This document shows positions 1 through 9,845 of a DNA stretch of 64,000 bases, piece by piece. Where the stretch lies: the NCBI RefSeq assembly GCF_030814225.1, contig NZ_JAUSUR010000002.1:495543-559542 (forward strand). Reading direction: 5' to 3'. Numbering within the stretch: the stretch's first letter is position 1; each line of letters begins with the position of its first letter. The DNA comes from Breznakia pachnodae. GTDB lineage: Bacteria > Bacillota_I > Bacilli_A > Erysipelotrichales > Erysipelotrichaceae. The translations under genes and the position numbers were made by a program. Below the pieces are notes generated by a model that ran no database searches, was not told the DNA's origin, and was given only the letters and a program-made list of their open reading frames with translations.

Positions 1-1068
1 ATGGAGTTTTTAGAAAACGCTGATTTCTCAAGAAAATTTGAAGATACCATCATTGAAAAGCGAAGTGATGCAATACCTTCAAAAGCTTATGAAGAAAAAG
101 AAATTCGAGAACTTATTATTGGATTTATTAATAATCTTCCAAGAAAACAAAGAGAAGTAATTATGCTTCACTATCTTGAAGAACTTAAGATAGATGAGAT
201 TGCAGAACTTCTAGATTACAAAAAAGGATCTGTAAAGTCTCGCTTGCATGCAGGACGTAGAAATCTAGAGAAACAGATTGCTGAGTACCAGGAAGAAAAT
301 GATGTAAAACTATATGGTTTCGCATGGTTGCCTTTATTGGGGTTATTTCTTAAAGAACATATGGATGAATTATCGAGAAAGTATAGTTTTCAATATGATG
401 AGAGTTTATATGTTAATAATGAAGAAAAATCAATTAAGGGAAGAAGACTGCTTAATGGTAAATTGATTTTAGTTGTTAGTGTTTTGGTTATAATTGCAAT
501 TATTCTAAACATGAATTTATTTTCATCAAAGGATACAATTCCAACTGAACGAGCAAGTATATCAACCAAAGATAATCAGGATATGTATGAAAAACTAAAA
601 GGTCATCCTTATATTGAAACGATGATTTATAGTACATTCCCTACACGTACCACGGTTGATATTACAATTGAATTAAAGCAGGATATCGAAGAAAACGATA
701 TAAAGATAATGCTTAATAAGAATGAACTATCTTTTGAAAAGAAGGAAAACATAATTACATTAACAGCAGAAGAAAATGGAGAATATTCAATAATAATTAA
801 AGATAAGAAGACATCATTTGAAATCGATAGAATTGATGAGTATGCACCAGAATTAATTGGTGTTGTTAACTATGGTAATTATCTACAACTAATTTTAAAC
901 GATGAATTATCACAAATTGATTATAAAGAATCATATGTAGAATATTTAGGTAAATCGTATGAAGTTACAGAAGATTTGAAAATATATGGTGAATTTGAAG
1001 GCTATGGAGAAATCATCATTTTTAACAAAGAAGGTTATTTTGCAAAGTATGATTCCAAACTAGATTAA
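1..1068 (+). CDS. Membrane-tethered ECF sigma factor, unit 1 (5' end outside window)
   Basis: The visible 355 residues begin around residue 95-100 of the complete paralogues, so sigma region 2 lies to the left of the window; the ATG at position 1 is an internal codon, not the start. Sigma region 4 is seen at about residues 44-92, with an LPRKQRE motif and a helix-turn-helix ending in GSVKSRLHAGR. A conserved short hydrophobic segment (WLPLLGLFLKE) follows, then one transmembrane helix at about 155-174 and a predicted extracellular beta-rich domain to the C terminus. That domain carries the family marks STFPTRTTVD, IDEYAPEL and NDELSQIDY. The gene ends 24 nt before the unit 1 surface-protein gene, so the two are probably co-transcribed. 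Sigma function follows from the family; tethering and sensing are inferred. Confidence 0.85.
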   Translation: MEFLENADFSRKFEDTIIEKRSDAIPSKAYEEKEIRELIIGFINNLPRKQREVIMLHYLEELKIDEIAELLDYKKGSVKSRLHAGRRNLEKQIAEYQEENDVKLYGFAWLPLLGLFLKEHMDELSRKYSFQYDESLYVNNEEKSIKGRRLLNGKLILVVSVLVIIAIILNMNLFSSKDTIPTERASISTKDNQDMYEKLKGHPYIETMIYSTFPTRTTVDITIELKQDIEENDIKIMLNKNELSFEKKENIITLTAEENGEYSIIIKDKKTSFEIDRIDEYAPELIGVVNYGNYLQLILNDELSQIDYKESYVEYLGKSYEVTEDLKIYGEFEGYGEIIIFNKEGYFAKYDSKLD

Positions 1069-1092
1069 AGTATATGAAAACATGGAGGAAAT

Positions 1093-3780
1093 ATGAAAAA
1101 GAGAATAAGAAGTAAAAAACTAATTAGTAGTTTAGCAATATCCACTTTAGTATTAGGATTGTTTGTAACTACAGTTATTAATGCAGATGAGAGTGAAGTA
1201 ACAACTGAACCAGAAATTCAAGAAGTTGAAGAAATAACAGAAGAAGAGATTATAGAAGAAGAACAAGAAGTAGTTGAAGAAGAAACCGTTGATGAAGAAG
1301 AAGTAATAGAATCTTATATAACATCTACTTCTGAAGCGGAACAAGTAGATCGTTCAAGTCTAGCAAGAGTAGATTTGACTGCTAATGCATTTTCAGAGTC
1401 ATCAAGACCGTTAGAACAAGCTATTCTTAATGCTTATACAGTTGATGGAATTGATGGAAGCACCCCTGATGGATATATTAGTATAGGTGAGGCGAATGCT
1501 TACAGTGGAGAAATCGTTTTATCTTATGCTACTACAAATAATATTATCGGTGGTGGATTAGATGGAATAGAAAACTTTACTCAAATAACATTGCTTAATT
1601 TGAGAGGCAACCAATTAAGTGGCTCAATTCCAGCTTCCATTAACATGATGAGTAGTCTAACAAATTTAGATTTAGGGGAGAATTTAATAGAAGGAGAGAT
1701 TCCATCATCAATAGGTTTATTGACATCACTAACAGATTTACGACTAGATACTAATAATTTAACAGGGCAAATACCTTCATCAATTAAGAATTTAATAAAT
1801 TTGACACATTTGAGATTGAATAGTAATAACTTAGAGGGAAATGATGAAGCTATATTTGCTAATATGACATCATTAACATATTTTACATATCATTATAATC
1901 CAAAAATTAAAAATTTAAACTTATCAGGATTAACAAATTTAGATACAGTATCCATTTCAAGTGCCATAAATTTAAATTTGGATTCAACTCGTTATTTTTA
2001 TATATCAGGTACTCATAATTATGAAAAATCACTTGTTTCTTTGTATGCTCCTGCTGGAGGTGTAAATTATAGTTATGATGAAAGCACAGGATATTATGTT
2101 ATCAATAAAAGGGAAGGTATTTCGTATCGGGTGGTAGTAACTTATAAAGATGATGATGGAAATATTGTTAGAGTTGTTTCTACATCAGTAGAATTAAGTG
2201 ATGGTGGATTGATGGATATCGAAGGAAATCTTATCATAGGTGCAACAGTAGATGATGTTATCGACGGAAAAGTGCATTTACCAAACGGTGGAAAGGTGGT
2301 TACTGGAGAGGCAACCTATACCTTTGATGGAAATACTACAATTAGTGAAGAAGAAATTAGTACTGAAGGTAATGTTAAAACAGAAAAACATATACCTGAT
2401 GGTACTACTGTAGATTTCGTAGGAATCACTACGGAAACGAACAACTCCAATGGAACTGTAATTATAATTGACTTAATGGATTCAAAAGGTACAACCACAC
2501 TAAAACCAGGATCAATTGTAACTAACAATGATGGAGATAAAGTATATATATCTGATGAAGCAATAATGGATAATGAAGGTAATATAACTTCATCAGGTAC
2601 ATATGTAACAGTAGCAAGCGATAAAACAGCAACAACAAACAGTGATGGTACTATCACATTACCAGAAACCAGCACAGTAACTGTAAATGGTGAAGATACA
2701 GTATATCCAGGAACAATAATCTTTAGTCCAGAAGATGGAAGTCTAAAGTATATTCCAGTAAGTGAATTATTAAATGAAGATGGAACAGACTTAGCAACAG
2801 GAATTACACAAAAGGAAATTGACGATGCAAGAACTCTTGTAGATGGATTAACAAATGGGAACTTGAAAGACCAATTAACTGAAATCGTTGATACTGCTCA
2901 AAACATATTAAATGCAAAAGAAGCAGTAGAAGACTTATTCACAGATGACAGTCATACGGATATCCCTGATGATTTAACTCAAACGGATATTGATAAAGCC
3001 CAAGAGTTAGTTGATAAAGTCCCTAATGGAAAACTAAAAGACGAACTACAAAAAGAAATTGATAAAGCGCAAGACATGTTAAATGCTAGAGATAAAGTTA
3101 ATAACTTATTTACAGACGATACACATACAGATATCCCAGATGATCTGACACAAACGGATATTGATGATGCTCAAAAAACAGTTGATAAACTTCCAAGTGG
3201 AGATTTGAAAGATGAGTTACAAAAAGAAATTGATAAAGCACAAAATATGCTAGATGCAAAAGATAAAGTAGATAACTTATTTACAGATAATACGCATACA
3301 GACATTACAGGTGGGTTAACACAGAAAGATATTGATAAAGCACAAGATGCAGTTGATAAACTTCCTGATGGAGCTTTAAAAGATGAACTGCAAAAGGAAA
3401 TCGACAAAGCGCAAGATATGTTGAATGCACAAGATGCAGTAGGTGACTTATTAGATAAAGATGGTAACCTAAATTCAGGTGTAACCCAAGATGATATTAA
3501 TAAGGCCCAATACTTAGTTAATAAATTACCAGACGGTGACTTGAAGGATGAACTACAGGCAATTATTGATGAAGCACAAAGACAGTTGGATGCAAAAAAT
3601 GTTAAGAATCCATCAACTGCTCCAACAACAAATAAACCAAGTTTAGCAGCTACTTCAACAACCGGAGGAGATAATGTTAATACTGCAGATACAACAAACT
3701 TATCTTTATATCTTGGTTTATTAGCAATTTCATTAGGTGGAATCGTATTAATGAAAAGAAAAAAAGCAAATGTTAAATAA
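1093..3780 (+). CDS. LRR surface protein with five Cry D-VI-like repeats, unit 1
   Basis: 895 residues, preceded by GGAGG seven bases before the ATG. The order is: signal peptide (about 1-31), a strongly acidic Glu-rich stretch (about 32-72), an EF-hand/dockerin-like segment (GSTPDGYISIGEA, near 125), leucine-rich repeats of the GxIPxxI type (about 150-290), and a beta-rich middle with the GGLMDIEGNLIIGAT motif (about 370-560). Five helical repeats of about 56 residues follow, each with TQxDIDxAQxLVxxLPxGxLKDELQ and often ending AKDKVxNLFTDDTHTDI. The tail has a spacer, NTADTTN, a hydrophobic stretch and KRKK, which is a sorting-signal layout without LPxTG. The protein is probably wall-anchored and binds a ligand through the LRRs. 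It closely resembles unit 2, notably in the first 35 residues, suggesting a recent duplication. Confidence 0.85.
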   Translation: MKKRIRSKKLISSLAISTLVLGLFVTTVINADESEVTTEPEIQEVEEITEEEIIEEEQEVVEEETVDEEEVIESYITSTSEAEQVDRSSLARVDLTANAFSESSRPLEQAILNAYTVDGIDGSTPDGYISIGEANAYSGEIVLSYATTNNIIGGGLDGIENFTQITLLNLRGNQLSGSIPASINMMSSLTNLDLGENLIEGEIPSSIGLLTSLTDLRLDTNNLTGQIPSSIKNLINLTHLRLNSNNLEGNDEAIFANMTSLTYFTYHYNPKIKNLNLSGLTNLDTVSISSAINLNLDSTRYFYISGTHNYEKSLVSLYAPAGGVNYSYDESTGYYVINKREGISYRVVVTYKDDDGNIVRVVSTSVELSDGGLMDIEGNLIIGATVDDVIDGKVHLPNGGKVVTGEATYTFDGNTTISEEEISTEGNVKTEKHIPDGTTVDFVGITTETNNSNGTVIIIDLMDSKGTTTLKPGSIVTNNDGDKVYISDEAIMDNEGNITSSGTYVTVASDKTATTNSDGTITLPETSTVTVNGEDTVYPGTIIFSPEDGSLKYIPVSELLNEDGTDLATGITQKEIDDARTLVDGLTNGNLKDQLTEIVDTAQNILNAKEAVEDLFTDDSHTDIPDDLTQTDIDKAQELVDKVPNGKLKDELQKEIDKAQDMLNARDKVNNLFTDDTHTDIPDDLTQTDIDDAQKTVDKLPSGDLKDELQKEIDKAQNMLDAKDKVDNLFTDNTHTDITGGLTQKDIDKAQDAVDKLPDGALKDELQKEIDKAQDMLNAQDAVGDLLDKDGNLNSGVTQDDINKAQYLVNKLPDGDLKDELQAIIDEAQRQLDAKNVKNPSTAPTTNKPSLAATSTTGGDNVNTADTTNLSLYLGLLAISLGGIVLMKRKKANVK

Positions 3781-3808
3781 TAATTAAAATTTAATACTTA
3801 AGAGAGAG

Positions 3809-3832
3809 ACTGTTCGAAAGAATAGTTTTTTT
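3809..3832 (+). terminator. Intrinsic terminator after unit 1
   Basis: Seven-pair stem ACTGTTC / GAATAGT with one G-U pair, a GAAA loop and a run of seven T. It separates unit 1 from the promoters of unit 2. Confidence 0.8.
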
Positions 3833-3855
3833 CTGTTAATAAGTATGTAAAATAA

Positions 3856-3883
3856 TGAACGATATAGGAAAAGAATACGACTA
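3856..3883 (+). promoter_or_regulatory. ECF-type promoter P1 of unit 2
   Basis: TGAACG (3856-3861), a 16-nt spacer and CGACTA (3878-3883). The same two boxes with exactly 16 nt between them occur ahead of all six sigma genes whose upstream region is visible. The GAAC core is typical of ECF -35 elements. The intervening DNA is not conserved, so the boxes look selected. Confidence 0.75.
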
Positions 3884-3917
3884 AGTAAATGGAAACAAAA
3901 TTATTTATTTTATAAAC

Positions 3918-3945
3918 CCAACCTTTTTTCAACATCTCCGGTTTA
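3918..3945 (+). promoter_or_regulatory. Second ECF-like element P2 of unit 2
   Basis: CCAACC (3918-3923), 16-nt spacer, GGTTTA (3940-3945). It is the weakest copy of the P2 element (consensus [TC]GAACC-N16-TGTxTA). GGGTAAGT begins 7 nt after the second box, where a transcript would be expected to start. Confidence 0.45.
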
Positions 3946-3952
3946 ATAAGTA

Positions 3953-4011
3953 GGGTAAGTAAATTTGTGGTAATAAGGAGGGCGAAAACATGAAAGATGT
4001 AGAACTTACCC
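3953..4011 (+). promoter_or_regulatory. Leader stem enclosing RBS and start codon, unit 2
   Basis: GGGTAAGT (3953-3960) is the exact reverse complement of ACTTACCC (4004-4011), codons 5-8 of the sigma gene. The 43-nt loop contains AAGGAGGG (3975-3982) and the ATG (3990). In RNA this would make an eight-pair stem around the initiation region; in DNA it is a spaced inverted repeat. Confidence 0.6.
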
Positions 4012-5327
4012 AAATTGTCAAAGAAGTTCAAAAGGACATTGGACAGTTTGAGTTGTTATACTCACAGATAATCAATAAAGTATATTTTTGGTGTTATACC
4101 GTAATTGGAAACGATGCAGATGCAAAGGATGCTGCACAAGAAGCAATGATTCGTATTTATAAAAATGTAGCCAAACTTAAAGAACCAGAGAACTTTACTT
4201 CTTGGATGTATGTAATTGTAAGGAATGCTTGTTATAACTATCTAAGATATCACAAGAGTGAAAGTAAAACACTAATGAACTCAGGGGACTTTGTAGATGC
4301 TTTTGATGTAAATGTAAAAGACGAACGTAAATATGTATTACCTGAAGAAGCATACAACTTAAAAGAAATGAAAGAATTAGTTTCGAAATTTGTAAGTGAG
4401 TTGCCTAGAAAGCAAAGAGAGGCAATTACGTTATTTTATCTTGATGAATTTAAAATAGAAGAAATTGCTAATTTATTACAGTGTCCTGTTGGTAGTGTGA
4501 AATCTCGTCTTCATGATGGGAGAAAAAAACTTCAAGAAAAAGTGAATGATTATCAAGAAGAGAATGATATGAAACTGTATGGAATAGTTTTTATTCCTTT
4601 CTTAGGTTTGATTCTAAAAGAATATAGAGAAACTATATGCGCAAGACAAACATTAGATTATGATGAAACAATATATAAAGGTAAATCAGCAAAAAAGAGT
4701 TATAAAAAAATAGCATCATCTAAAATGATAATAAGTTCCTTGGTGTTAATTGTAATTTTTATTTTGATCACTCCTCTATTTGTAAATAACAAATCAGAAA
4801 CTGATGATTATCTTAGTAATGGTTCTTTATTCAATCTTGAAATGTACAACAAGTTGAAAGAGAATCCTTATATTGAAGACATTGTATATCTAACGTTTCC
4901 AACAAGAACAACCGTAGATGTATCAATTATATTAAAACAAGACTTTTCCAAAGAAGAAATCAAAATAACACATGGAAAGAAAGAATTATCATTTGAAAAA
5001 AAGAATAATGAACTATTTATTCAAGTAGAAGAGAATGGTGAATATACTATCAGTATTAAGAATGAAAATACAACATTCACGATAGATAGAATTGATAAAT
5101 ATGCACCTGAATTTCTTGGAATCATTAATTATGATAATTATATTCAACTAATGATTAACGATGGACAATCACAAGTAAATTATGAAACTTCTTTTGTTGA
5201 GTATGAAGGGGAACACTATTCATTTGGTAATGATTTACGTGTTGATGGAAGATTCAATGGAACAGTCAAAATTACTTTATTTCATAAAGATGGATACTTT
5301 ATGAAATATTCAATAGATCTTAAATAA
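3990..5327 (+). CDS. Membrane-tethered ECF sigma factor, unit 2
   Basis: 445 residues. Sigma region 2 spans about 15-90 (FELLYSQIINKVYFWCY, then DAAQEAMIRIY and FTSWMY) and region 4 about 135-182 (LPRKQREAITLFY, helix-turn-helix ending GSVKSRLHDGRKK). A conserved hydrophobic patch (IPFLGLILKEYRE) near 201-213 precedes a single transmembrane helix at about 245-264. The outside part (265-445) carries YLTFPTRTTVDVS, IDKYAPEF and NDGQSQVNY. The start is set by AAGGAGGG seven bases upstream. The gene is followed after 15 nt by its surface-protein gene. The N-terminal half should bind core RNA polymerase; whether the sigma domain must be cut from the membrane to act cannot be read from sequence. 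It is far longer than ordinary ECF sigma factors (about 160-200 residues). Confidence 0.88.
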   Translation: MKDVELTQIVKEVQKDIGQFELLYSQIINKVYFWCYTVIGNDADAKDAAQEAMIRIYKNVAKLKEPENFTSWMYVIVRNACYNYLRYHKSESKTLMNSGDFVDAFDVNVKDERKYVLPEEAYNLKEMKELVSKFVSELPRKQREAITLFYLDEFKIEEIANLLQCPVGSVKSRLHDGRKKLQEKVNDYQEENDMKLYGIVFIPFLGLILKEYRETICARQTLDYDETIYKGKSAKKSYKKIASSKMIISSLVLIVIFILITPLFVNNKSETDDYLSNGSLFNLEMYNKLKENPYIEDIVYLTFPTRTTVDVSIILKQDFSKEEIKITHGKKELSFEKKNNELFIQVEENGEYTISIKNENTTFTIDRIDKYAPEFLGIINYDNYIQLMINDGQSQVNYETSFVEYEGEHYSFGNDLRVDGRFNGTVKITLFHKDGYFMKYSIDLK

Positions 5328-5342
5328 ATAATGGAGGACAAA

Positions 5343-8255
5343 ATGAAAAAGAGAATAAAAAGCAAAAAACTAATCAGTAGTTTAGCGATTTCTACTTTAG
5401 TATTAGGGTTATTTGTAACTACAGTAATTAATGCAGATGAAACTGAAGTAAAAATGGAACCTGAAATTTTAGAAGTAGAAGAACAGAATGATGATGTTGT
5501 TAAAGAAGAAAAAATAGTAGAGGAAGAAAAAGCCGACAATAATGAAGTGGATGTTAATTTAGAAGAAATAGATGCATCTGCATCAGAACAAGTAGATCGT
5601 TCTAGTCTAGCTAGAGTTGACTTAACAGCAGATGCTTTTCCAGAATCATCAAAATCATTAAATGATGCACTAGTTGCAGAATATGGAGTATTAATAGATA
5701 CGGATAATAATGGAACTATTAGTATAGGTGAAGCAAATGATTATACAGGGAATATTTCGTTATATCAAAAACTAATAACGGGAACTTTAACGGGAATTGA
5801 GAACTTTACAAATGTATCAAAAGTCTTATTGGATGGAAATCTATTAACTGGAGAGCTTCCTGCAAATATTGATAAAATGACAGCATTAACTTCTATAAGT
5901 TTAAATGATAATTTATTAAGTGGAACCCTTCCGGAAAGTCTGGCAGACCTTCCAAATCTAGAAACGGTATATTTGGATCTTAATAAATTTGAAGGTGAGA
6001 TACCAGCAGTCTATGCAACTATGCCAGCCATTAAATTTTTTAGTATATCAAATAATAACTTAGAAGGGGAAGTGCCTGCAGGTATGTTAGATATACCTTC
6101 TTTATATCATTTTAATATTGGATGTAATCCTTTAATGACTGGAGGAATTAGTTCTAGTACATCAAATACTCATATTACATCATTGAATTTTGCATTTACA
6201 GGTATTACAAGTGCGGATTTATCAAATTTTGATTCATTGATTACACTATGTGTAACAAAAGCGACGAATGCAAATTTAACAGGTGTTACAACTTTTTATG
6301 TAAATGGAAGCAAGGATATTTATTCGCCACAAGTTAGATTAACTGGTACAGCGGGAGCTATTACTTGGGATGAAGCAACAGGTTATTATGTAATTGCACC
6401 AAGCAGTAGTGTAATTTATAAAATTCGTGTACCATTCATACGTGAAAATGGTACCTATGGTTCAGTTGATGCTTCATCAATTTCATTAGACTTATCAGCT
6501 GGTGGATTGATGGATAATGAAGGTAACTTAATCATTGGTGCAACACTTAGAGACGTAAAGGATGGAATTGTAGTTCTAGAGAATGGTGGTACTGTAGTTA
6601 CAGGTGGTGCCACATATACATTTGATGAGTATACAGAAGTTGGAGAAAAAGAAATTACTACTACAGGAACAGTGGAAGTTCTTAATCACATCACAGAAAA
6701 TAATTCAGGATCTACAACAGTTGGATTTGGTAATACAACAAATGTATCATCACCAAGTGGATCGGATACTACAATTAGATTAGATGGGTTAGGTGGAGAA
6801 ACAATTCTTCCTCCAGGAAGTATTGTAACTGATAATAAAGGAGATAAAGTATATATATCAGATGAATCAGTAATGGATGATGAAGGAAACATCACATCAT
6901 CAGGAACTTATGTAACAGTATCGAAAGACGAAACAGAAACTATAAACAGTGATGGTACAATCACATTACCAGAAAACAGCACAGTAACTGTAAATGGCGA
7001 AGATACAACTTATCCAGGAACAATTATCTTTAGTCCTGAAGATGGTAGTCTAAAGTACATTCCAGTAAGTGAATTATTAAATGAAGATGGAACAGACTTA
7101 GGAAAAGGGATTACACAAAAAGATATTGATGATGCAAGAACTCTTGTAGATGGATTAACAGAAGGCGCATTGCAAGGTCAATTAACAGAAATCATTGATA
7201 CTGCTCAAAATATATTGAATGCTAAAGATGCAGTTGAAGATTTATTTACAGATGGAACACATACCAACATTCAAGATAGTTTAACACTAACTGACATTAA
7301 CGATGCTCAAGATTTAGTTAATAAGATTCCAGATGGAACTTTAAAAGATGATTTGCAAAAGGAAATCGATAAAGCAAAGGATATGCTGAATGCCAAAGAT
7401 AAAGTAGATGGTTTATTCACAGATGAAGCGCACACAGATATTATTGATGGATTAACACAAGGGAATATTGATGATGCACAAAAAGAAGTTAATAAATTAC
7501 CAAGTGGAGATTTAAAAGACGAGTTACAAAAAGAAATTGATAAAGCGCAAAATATGCTAGATGCAAAAGATAAAGTAGATAACTTGTTTACAGATGATAC
7601 GCATACAGACATTCCAGATGGACTAACACAGAAAGATATTGATAAAGCACAAGACACAGTTGATAAGTTACCAAGTGGAACTTTAAAGGATGAACTGCAA
7701 AAGGAAATCGATAAAGCACAAGACATGCTAGATGCAAAGGATAAAGTGGATAATTTATTTAATGATAAGAAAGATAATCTTGGAGATGGCGTAACACAGA
7801 AAGATATTGATAAGGCACAAGATGCAGTAGATAAATTACCAGATGGAACATTGAAAGATGAGCTACAAAAAGAAATCGACAAAGCGCAAGATATGCTGAA
7901 TGCAAAAGATGCAGTAGGTGATTTATTAGATAAAGATGGTAACCTTAATTCTGGTATCACACAAGAAGACATTGATAAAGCCCAAGATTTAGTTAATAAA
8001 TTGCCAGATGGTGAACTGAAAAATGAACTACAAACAATTATTGACAACGCACAAAAGCAATTGGATGAGAAAAATAAGAACAATCCATCAACTGCTCCTA
8101 CAGTTCAAAAACCAAGTGTTGATAGTGGTTCAACAAGCAGTACAAGTAATGTGAAAACTGGTGATACAACAAATGTATCTCTATACCTAGGGTTATTAGC
8201 AATTTCATTAGGTGGGGTTGTGTTGGTTAAAAGAAGAAAAATAGAATTAAAATAA
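5343..8255 (+). CDS. LRR surface protein with six Cry D-VI-like repeats, unit 2
   Basis: 970 residues from the ATG at 5343. An in-frame ATG at 5331 is less likely because it sits on the GGAGG that serves 5343, and unit 1 starts at the equivalent MKKRI. After the signal peptide and acidic stretch comes a calcium-loop-like DTDNNGTISIGEA, GxLP/GxIP-type LRRs (about 150-300), the GGLMDNEGNLIIGAT beta region, and six helical repeats, the highest number in the array. The tail is VKTGDTTN, hydrophobic helix, KRRK. Its third repeat (7391-7484) is almost identical in DNA to one in unit 6, 21 kb away, which points to recombination between units. The N terminus and middle are closest to unit 1. Confidence 0.85.
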   Translation: MKKRIKSKKLISSLAISTLVLGLFVTTVINADETEVKMEPEILEVEEQNDDVVKEEKIVEEEKADNNEVDVNLEEIDASASEQVDRSSLARVDLTADAFPESSKSLNDALVAEYGVLIDTDNNGTISIGEANDYTGNISLYQKLITGTLTGIENFTNVSKVLLDGNLLTGELPANIDKMTALTSISLNDNLLSGTLPESLADLPNLETVYLDLNKFEGEIPAVYATMPAIKFFSISNNNLEGEVPAGMLDIPSLYHFNIGCNPLMTGGISSSTSNTHITSLNFAFTGITSADLSNFDSLITLCVTKATNANLTGVTTFYVNGSKDIYSPQVRLTGTAGAITWDEATGYYVIAPSSSVIYKIRVPFIRENGTYGSVDASSISLDLSAGGLMDNEGNLIIGATLRDVKDGIVVLENGGTVVTGGATYTFDEYTEVGEKEITTTGTVEVLNHITENNSGSTTVGFGNTTNVSSPSGSDTTIRLDGLGGETILPPGSIVTDNKGDKVYISDESVMDDEGNITSSGTYVTVSKDETETINSDGTITLPENSTVTVNGEDTTYPGTIIFSPEDGSLKYIPVSELLNEDGTDLGKGITQKDIDDARTLVDGLTEGALQGQLTEIIDTAQNILNAKDAVEDLFTDGTHTNIQDSLTLTDINDAQDLVNKIPDGTLKDDLQKEIDKAKDMLNAKDKVDGLFTDEAHTDIIDGLTQGNIDDAQKEVNKLPSGDLKDELQKEIDKAQNMLDAKDKVDNLFTDDTHTDIPDGLTQKDIDKAQDTVDKLPSGTLKDELQKEIDKAQDMLDAKDKVDNLFNDKKDNLGDGVTQKDIDKAQDAVDKLPDGTLKDELQKEIDKAQDMLNAKDAVGDLLDKDGNLNSGITQEDIDKAQDLVNKLPDGELKNELQTIIDNAQKQLDEKNKNNPSTAPTVQKPSVDSGSTSSTSNVKTGDTTNVSLYLGLLAISLGGVVLVKRRKIELK

Positions 8256-8285
8256 TACAAGTATTTAAAACAAAATATCTACAAT

Positions 8286-8315
8286 GAGAACTATTCGAAA
8301 GAGTAGTTCTTTTTG
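8286..8315 (+). terminator. Intrinsic terminator after unit 2
   Basis: Nine-pair stem GAACTATTC / GAGTAGTTC with one U-G pair, GAAA loop and five T. Confidence 0.85.
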
Positions 8316-8338
8316 CGTTATAAATATAGATAAAATAA

Positions 8339-8366
8339 TGAACGAAATACTAATATAAAACGACTA
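8339..8366 (+). promoter_or_regulatory. ECF-type promoter P1 of unit 3
   Basis: TGAACG (8339-8344), 16-nt spacer, CGACTA (8361-8366). It lies 24 nt after the terminator T-run of unit 2. Confidence 0.75.
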
Positions 8367-8398
8367 ACTAAATGGACAAAACTATTTTTATAAAAAAC

Positions 8399-8426
8399 CG
8401 AACCTTTCTTATTATTTTCCTGTGTA
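8399..8426 (+). promoter_or_regulatory. Second ECF-like element P2 of unit 3
   Basis: CGAACC (8399-8404), 16-nt spacer, TGTGTA (8421-8426). GGGTAAGT starts 7 nt further on. Confidence 0.5.
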
Positions 8427-8433
8427 AATACCA

Positions 8434-8491
8434 GGGTAAGTAGAGTTTGGTAATTAAGGAGGGCAAAATATGGATAAGAAAGAACTTACCC
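8434..8491 (+). promoter_or_regulatory. Leader stem enclosing RBS and start codon, unit 3
   Basis: GGGTAAGT (8434-8441) pairs perfectly with ACTTACCC (8484-8491). The 42-nt loop holds AAGGAGGG (8456-8463) and the ATG at 8470. Confidence 0.6.
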
Positions 8492-9825
8492 AAATTGTCA
8501 AAGCAGTACAAAGAGACAAAGGACAATTTGAGTTATTATACTCACAAATTATTAATAAAGTATATTTCTGGTGCTATACCCTAAGTAGTAATGAAGCAGA
8601 AGCAAAAGATATGGCACAAGAAGCAATGATCCGTATTTACAATAAAATTGATAATGTTGAAAAACCAGAATACTTTACATCATGGATGTATAAAGTAGTA
8701 CGTAATAGTGGAATCAATTATATGGAACAAAATAGAAAAAAAGAATTACCATTCTTAGATGATGAAGAATTTTCAGGACAATTCGAAGCAGTTGTTCGTG
8801 AAGAGAGAAAAGATCATATGCCAAAAGAAGCATACGATTTAAAAGAAACCAAGAAATTAATTAGTAAGTTTATTGATAATCTACCAAAAATGCAAAGAGA
8901 AGTTATTACGTTATTTTACTTAGAAGAAATGAAAATCAATGAGATTGCAGAAACTCTTGATTATAATATTGGTTCAGTAAAATCACGATTATATTCAGGA
9001 AGAAAGAATTTAGAACTTCAGATTAGCGACTATCAGGAAAAGAACAATGTAAAGCTATATAGTATTGCCTTATTACCATTACTTGGATTAATTATACAGG
9101 AGTATAGCGCAGAACTATGTGACAAACAAGATTTAGCATATGATGAAAGCATTTATACAACCACTGGTTCAACATCGCTAATTAATCTTTCAATGATACT
9201 ATCAGCCAAAGTACTAGTGACACTTCTTTCAGTTTTTATCATAGTTATATTATTAATTTCTTTTAGTGGAGTTATTCAAAATAAAGAAAATAACAACTAT
9301 GGAAAAACAAGCACAGTAATCAATGAATATGAAGAGGAAATGGAAGAAAACTTAAAAGGTCATCCGTATATCAAAGGAATTACTTACAGTACATTCCCTA
9401 CCCGAACCTCAGTTGATGTTTCTATTACTTTAAAACAAGAGTTAGCAAAGAAAGATATATCAATATTGTTTGATGATGAAGAAATCTATTTTGAAAAAAG
9501 TAATAAGATAGTTAGATTAGATGCTAAAGAAAACGGAGAATATACAATCATTATTAATAGTAAAAAAATGATGTTTACAATTGATCGAATAGATAGTTAT
9601 GCACCTGAAGTAACAGGTATATCAAACTATGGAGATTATATACAACTATATGTAAATGATGAATTATCACAAATTGATTATTCAAAATCTTATCTAGTAT
9701 ATCAGGGAAAAGATTATGCAATACCTAATAACTTAACAATTGATGGAAAGTTTCAAGGGATGGTAGAAATAATACTATTTAATAAAGAAGGATATTATAT
9801 TGAGTATAATTTGAATCTTAAATAA
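8470..9825 (+). CDS. Membrane-tethered ECF sigma factor, unit 3
   Basis: 451 residues. Region 2 spans about 15-90 and region 4 about 137-182, with recognition helix ending GSVKSRLYSGRKN (Tyr where most paralogues have His). The conserved patch LLPLLGLIIQEY is near 201-212 and the transmembrane helix at about 245-266. The extracellular part starts with an acidic linker and carries YSTFPTRTSVDVS, IDSYAPEV and NDELSQIDY. It reads directly into the unit 3 surface gene after 20 nt. Compared with unit 2 the sigma domain is much better conserved than the loop between regions 2 and 4 (about 88-118), which is expected if promoter recognition is shared and the linker is free to vary. Confidence 0.88.
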   Translation: MDKKELTQIVKAVQRDKGQFELLYSQIINKVYFWCYTLSSNEAEAKDMAQEAMIRIYNKIDNVEKPEYFTSWMYKVVRNSGINYMEQNRKKELPFLDDEEFSGQFEAVVREERKDHMPKEAYDLKETKKLISKFIDNLPKMQREVITLFYLEEMKINEIAETLDYNIGSVKSRLYSGRKNLELQISDYQEKNNVKLYSIALLPLLGLIIQEYSAELCDKQDLAYDESIYTTTGSTSLINLSMILSAKVLVTLLSVFIIVILLISFSGVIQNKENNNYGKTSTVINEYEEEMEENLKGHPYIKGITYSTFPTRTSVDVSITLKQELAKKDISILFDDEEIYFEKSNKIVRLDAKENGEYTIIINSKKMMFTIDRIDSYAPEVTGISNYGDYIQLYVNDELSQIDYSKSYLVYQGKDYAIPNNLTIDGKFQGMVEIILFNKEGYYIEYNLNLK

Positions 9826-9845
9826 TTAATATAAAAGGAGGACAT

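Noticed and set aside
2820..3600. Regularly spaced DNA repeats resembling a CRISPR or tandem-repeat array
   Set aside because: The period (about 170 nt) equals 56 codons, the frame is open, and similarity follows protein positions; these are coding repeats.
7307..8083. 258-residue open frame on the minus strand inside the unit 2 adhesin
   Set aside because: It is antisense to the helical repeats; the regular repeat codons avoid stops in this frame. Composition is Ser/Phe/Cys-rich, there is no ribosome site, and similar antisense frames occur over the repeats of units 1 and 6.
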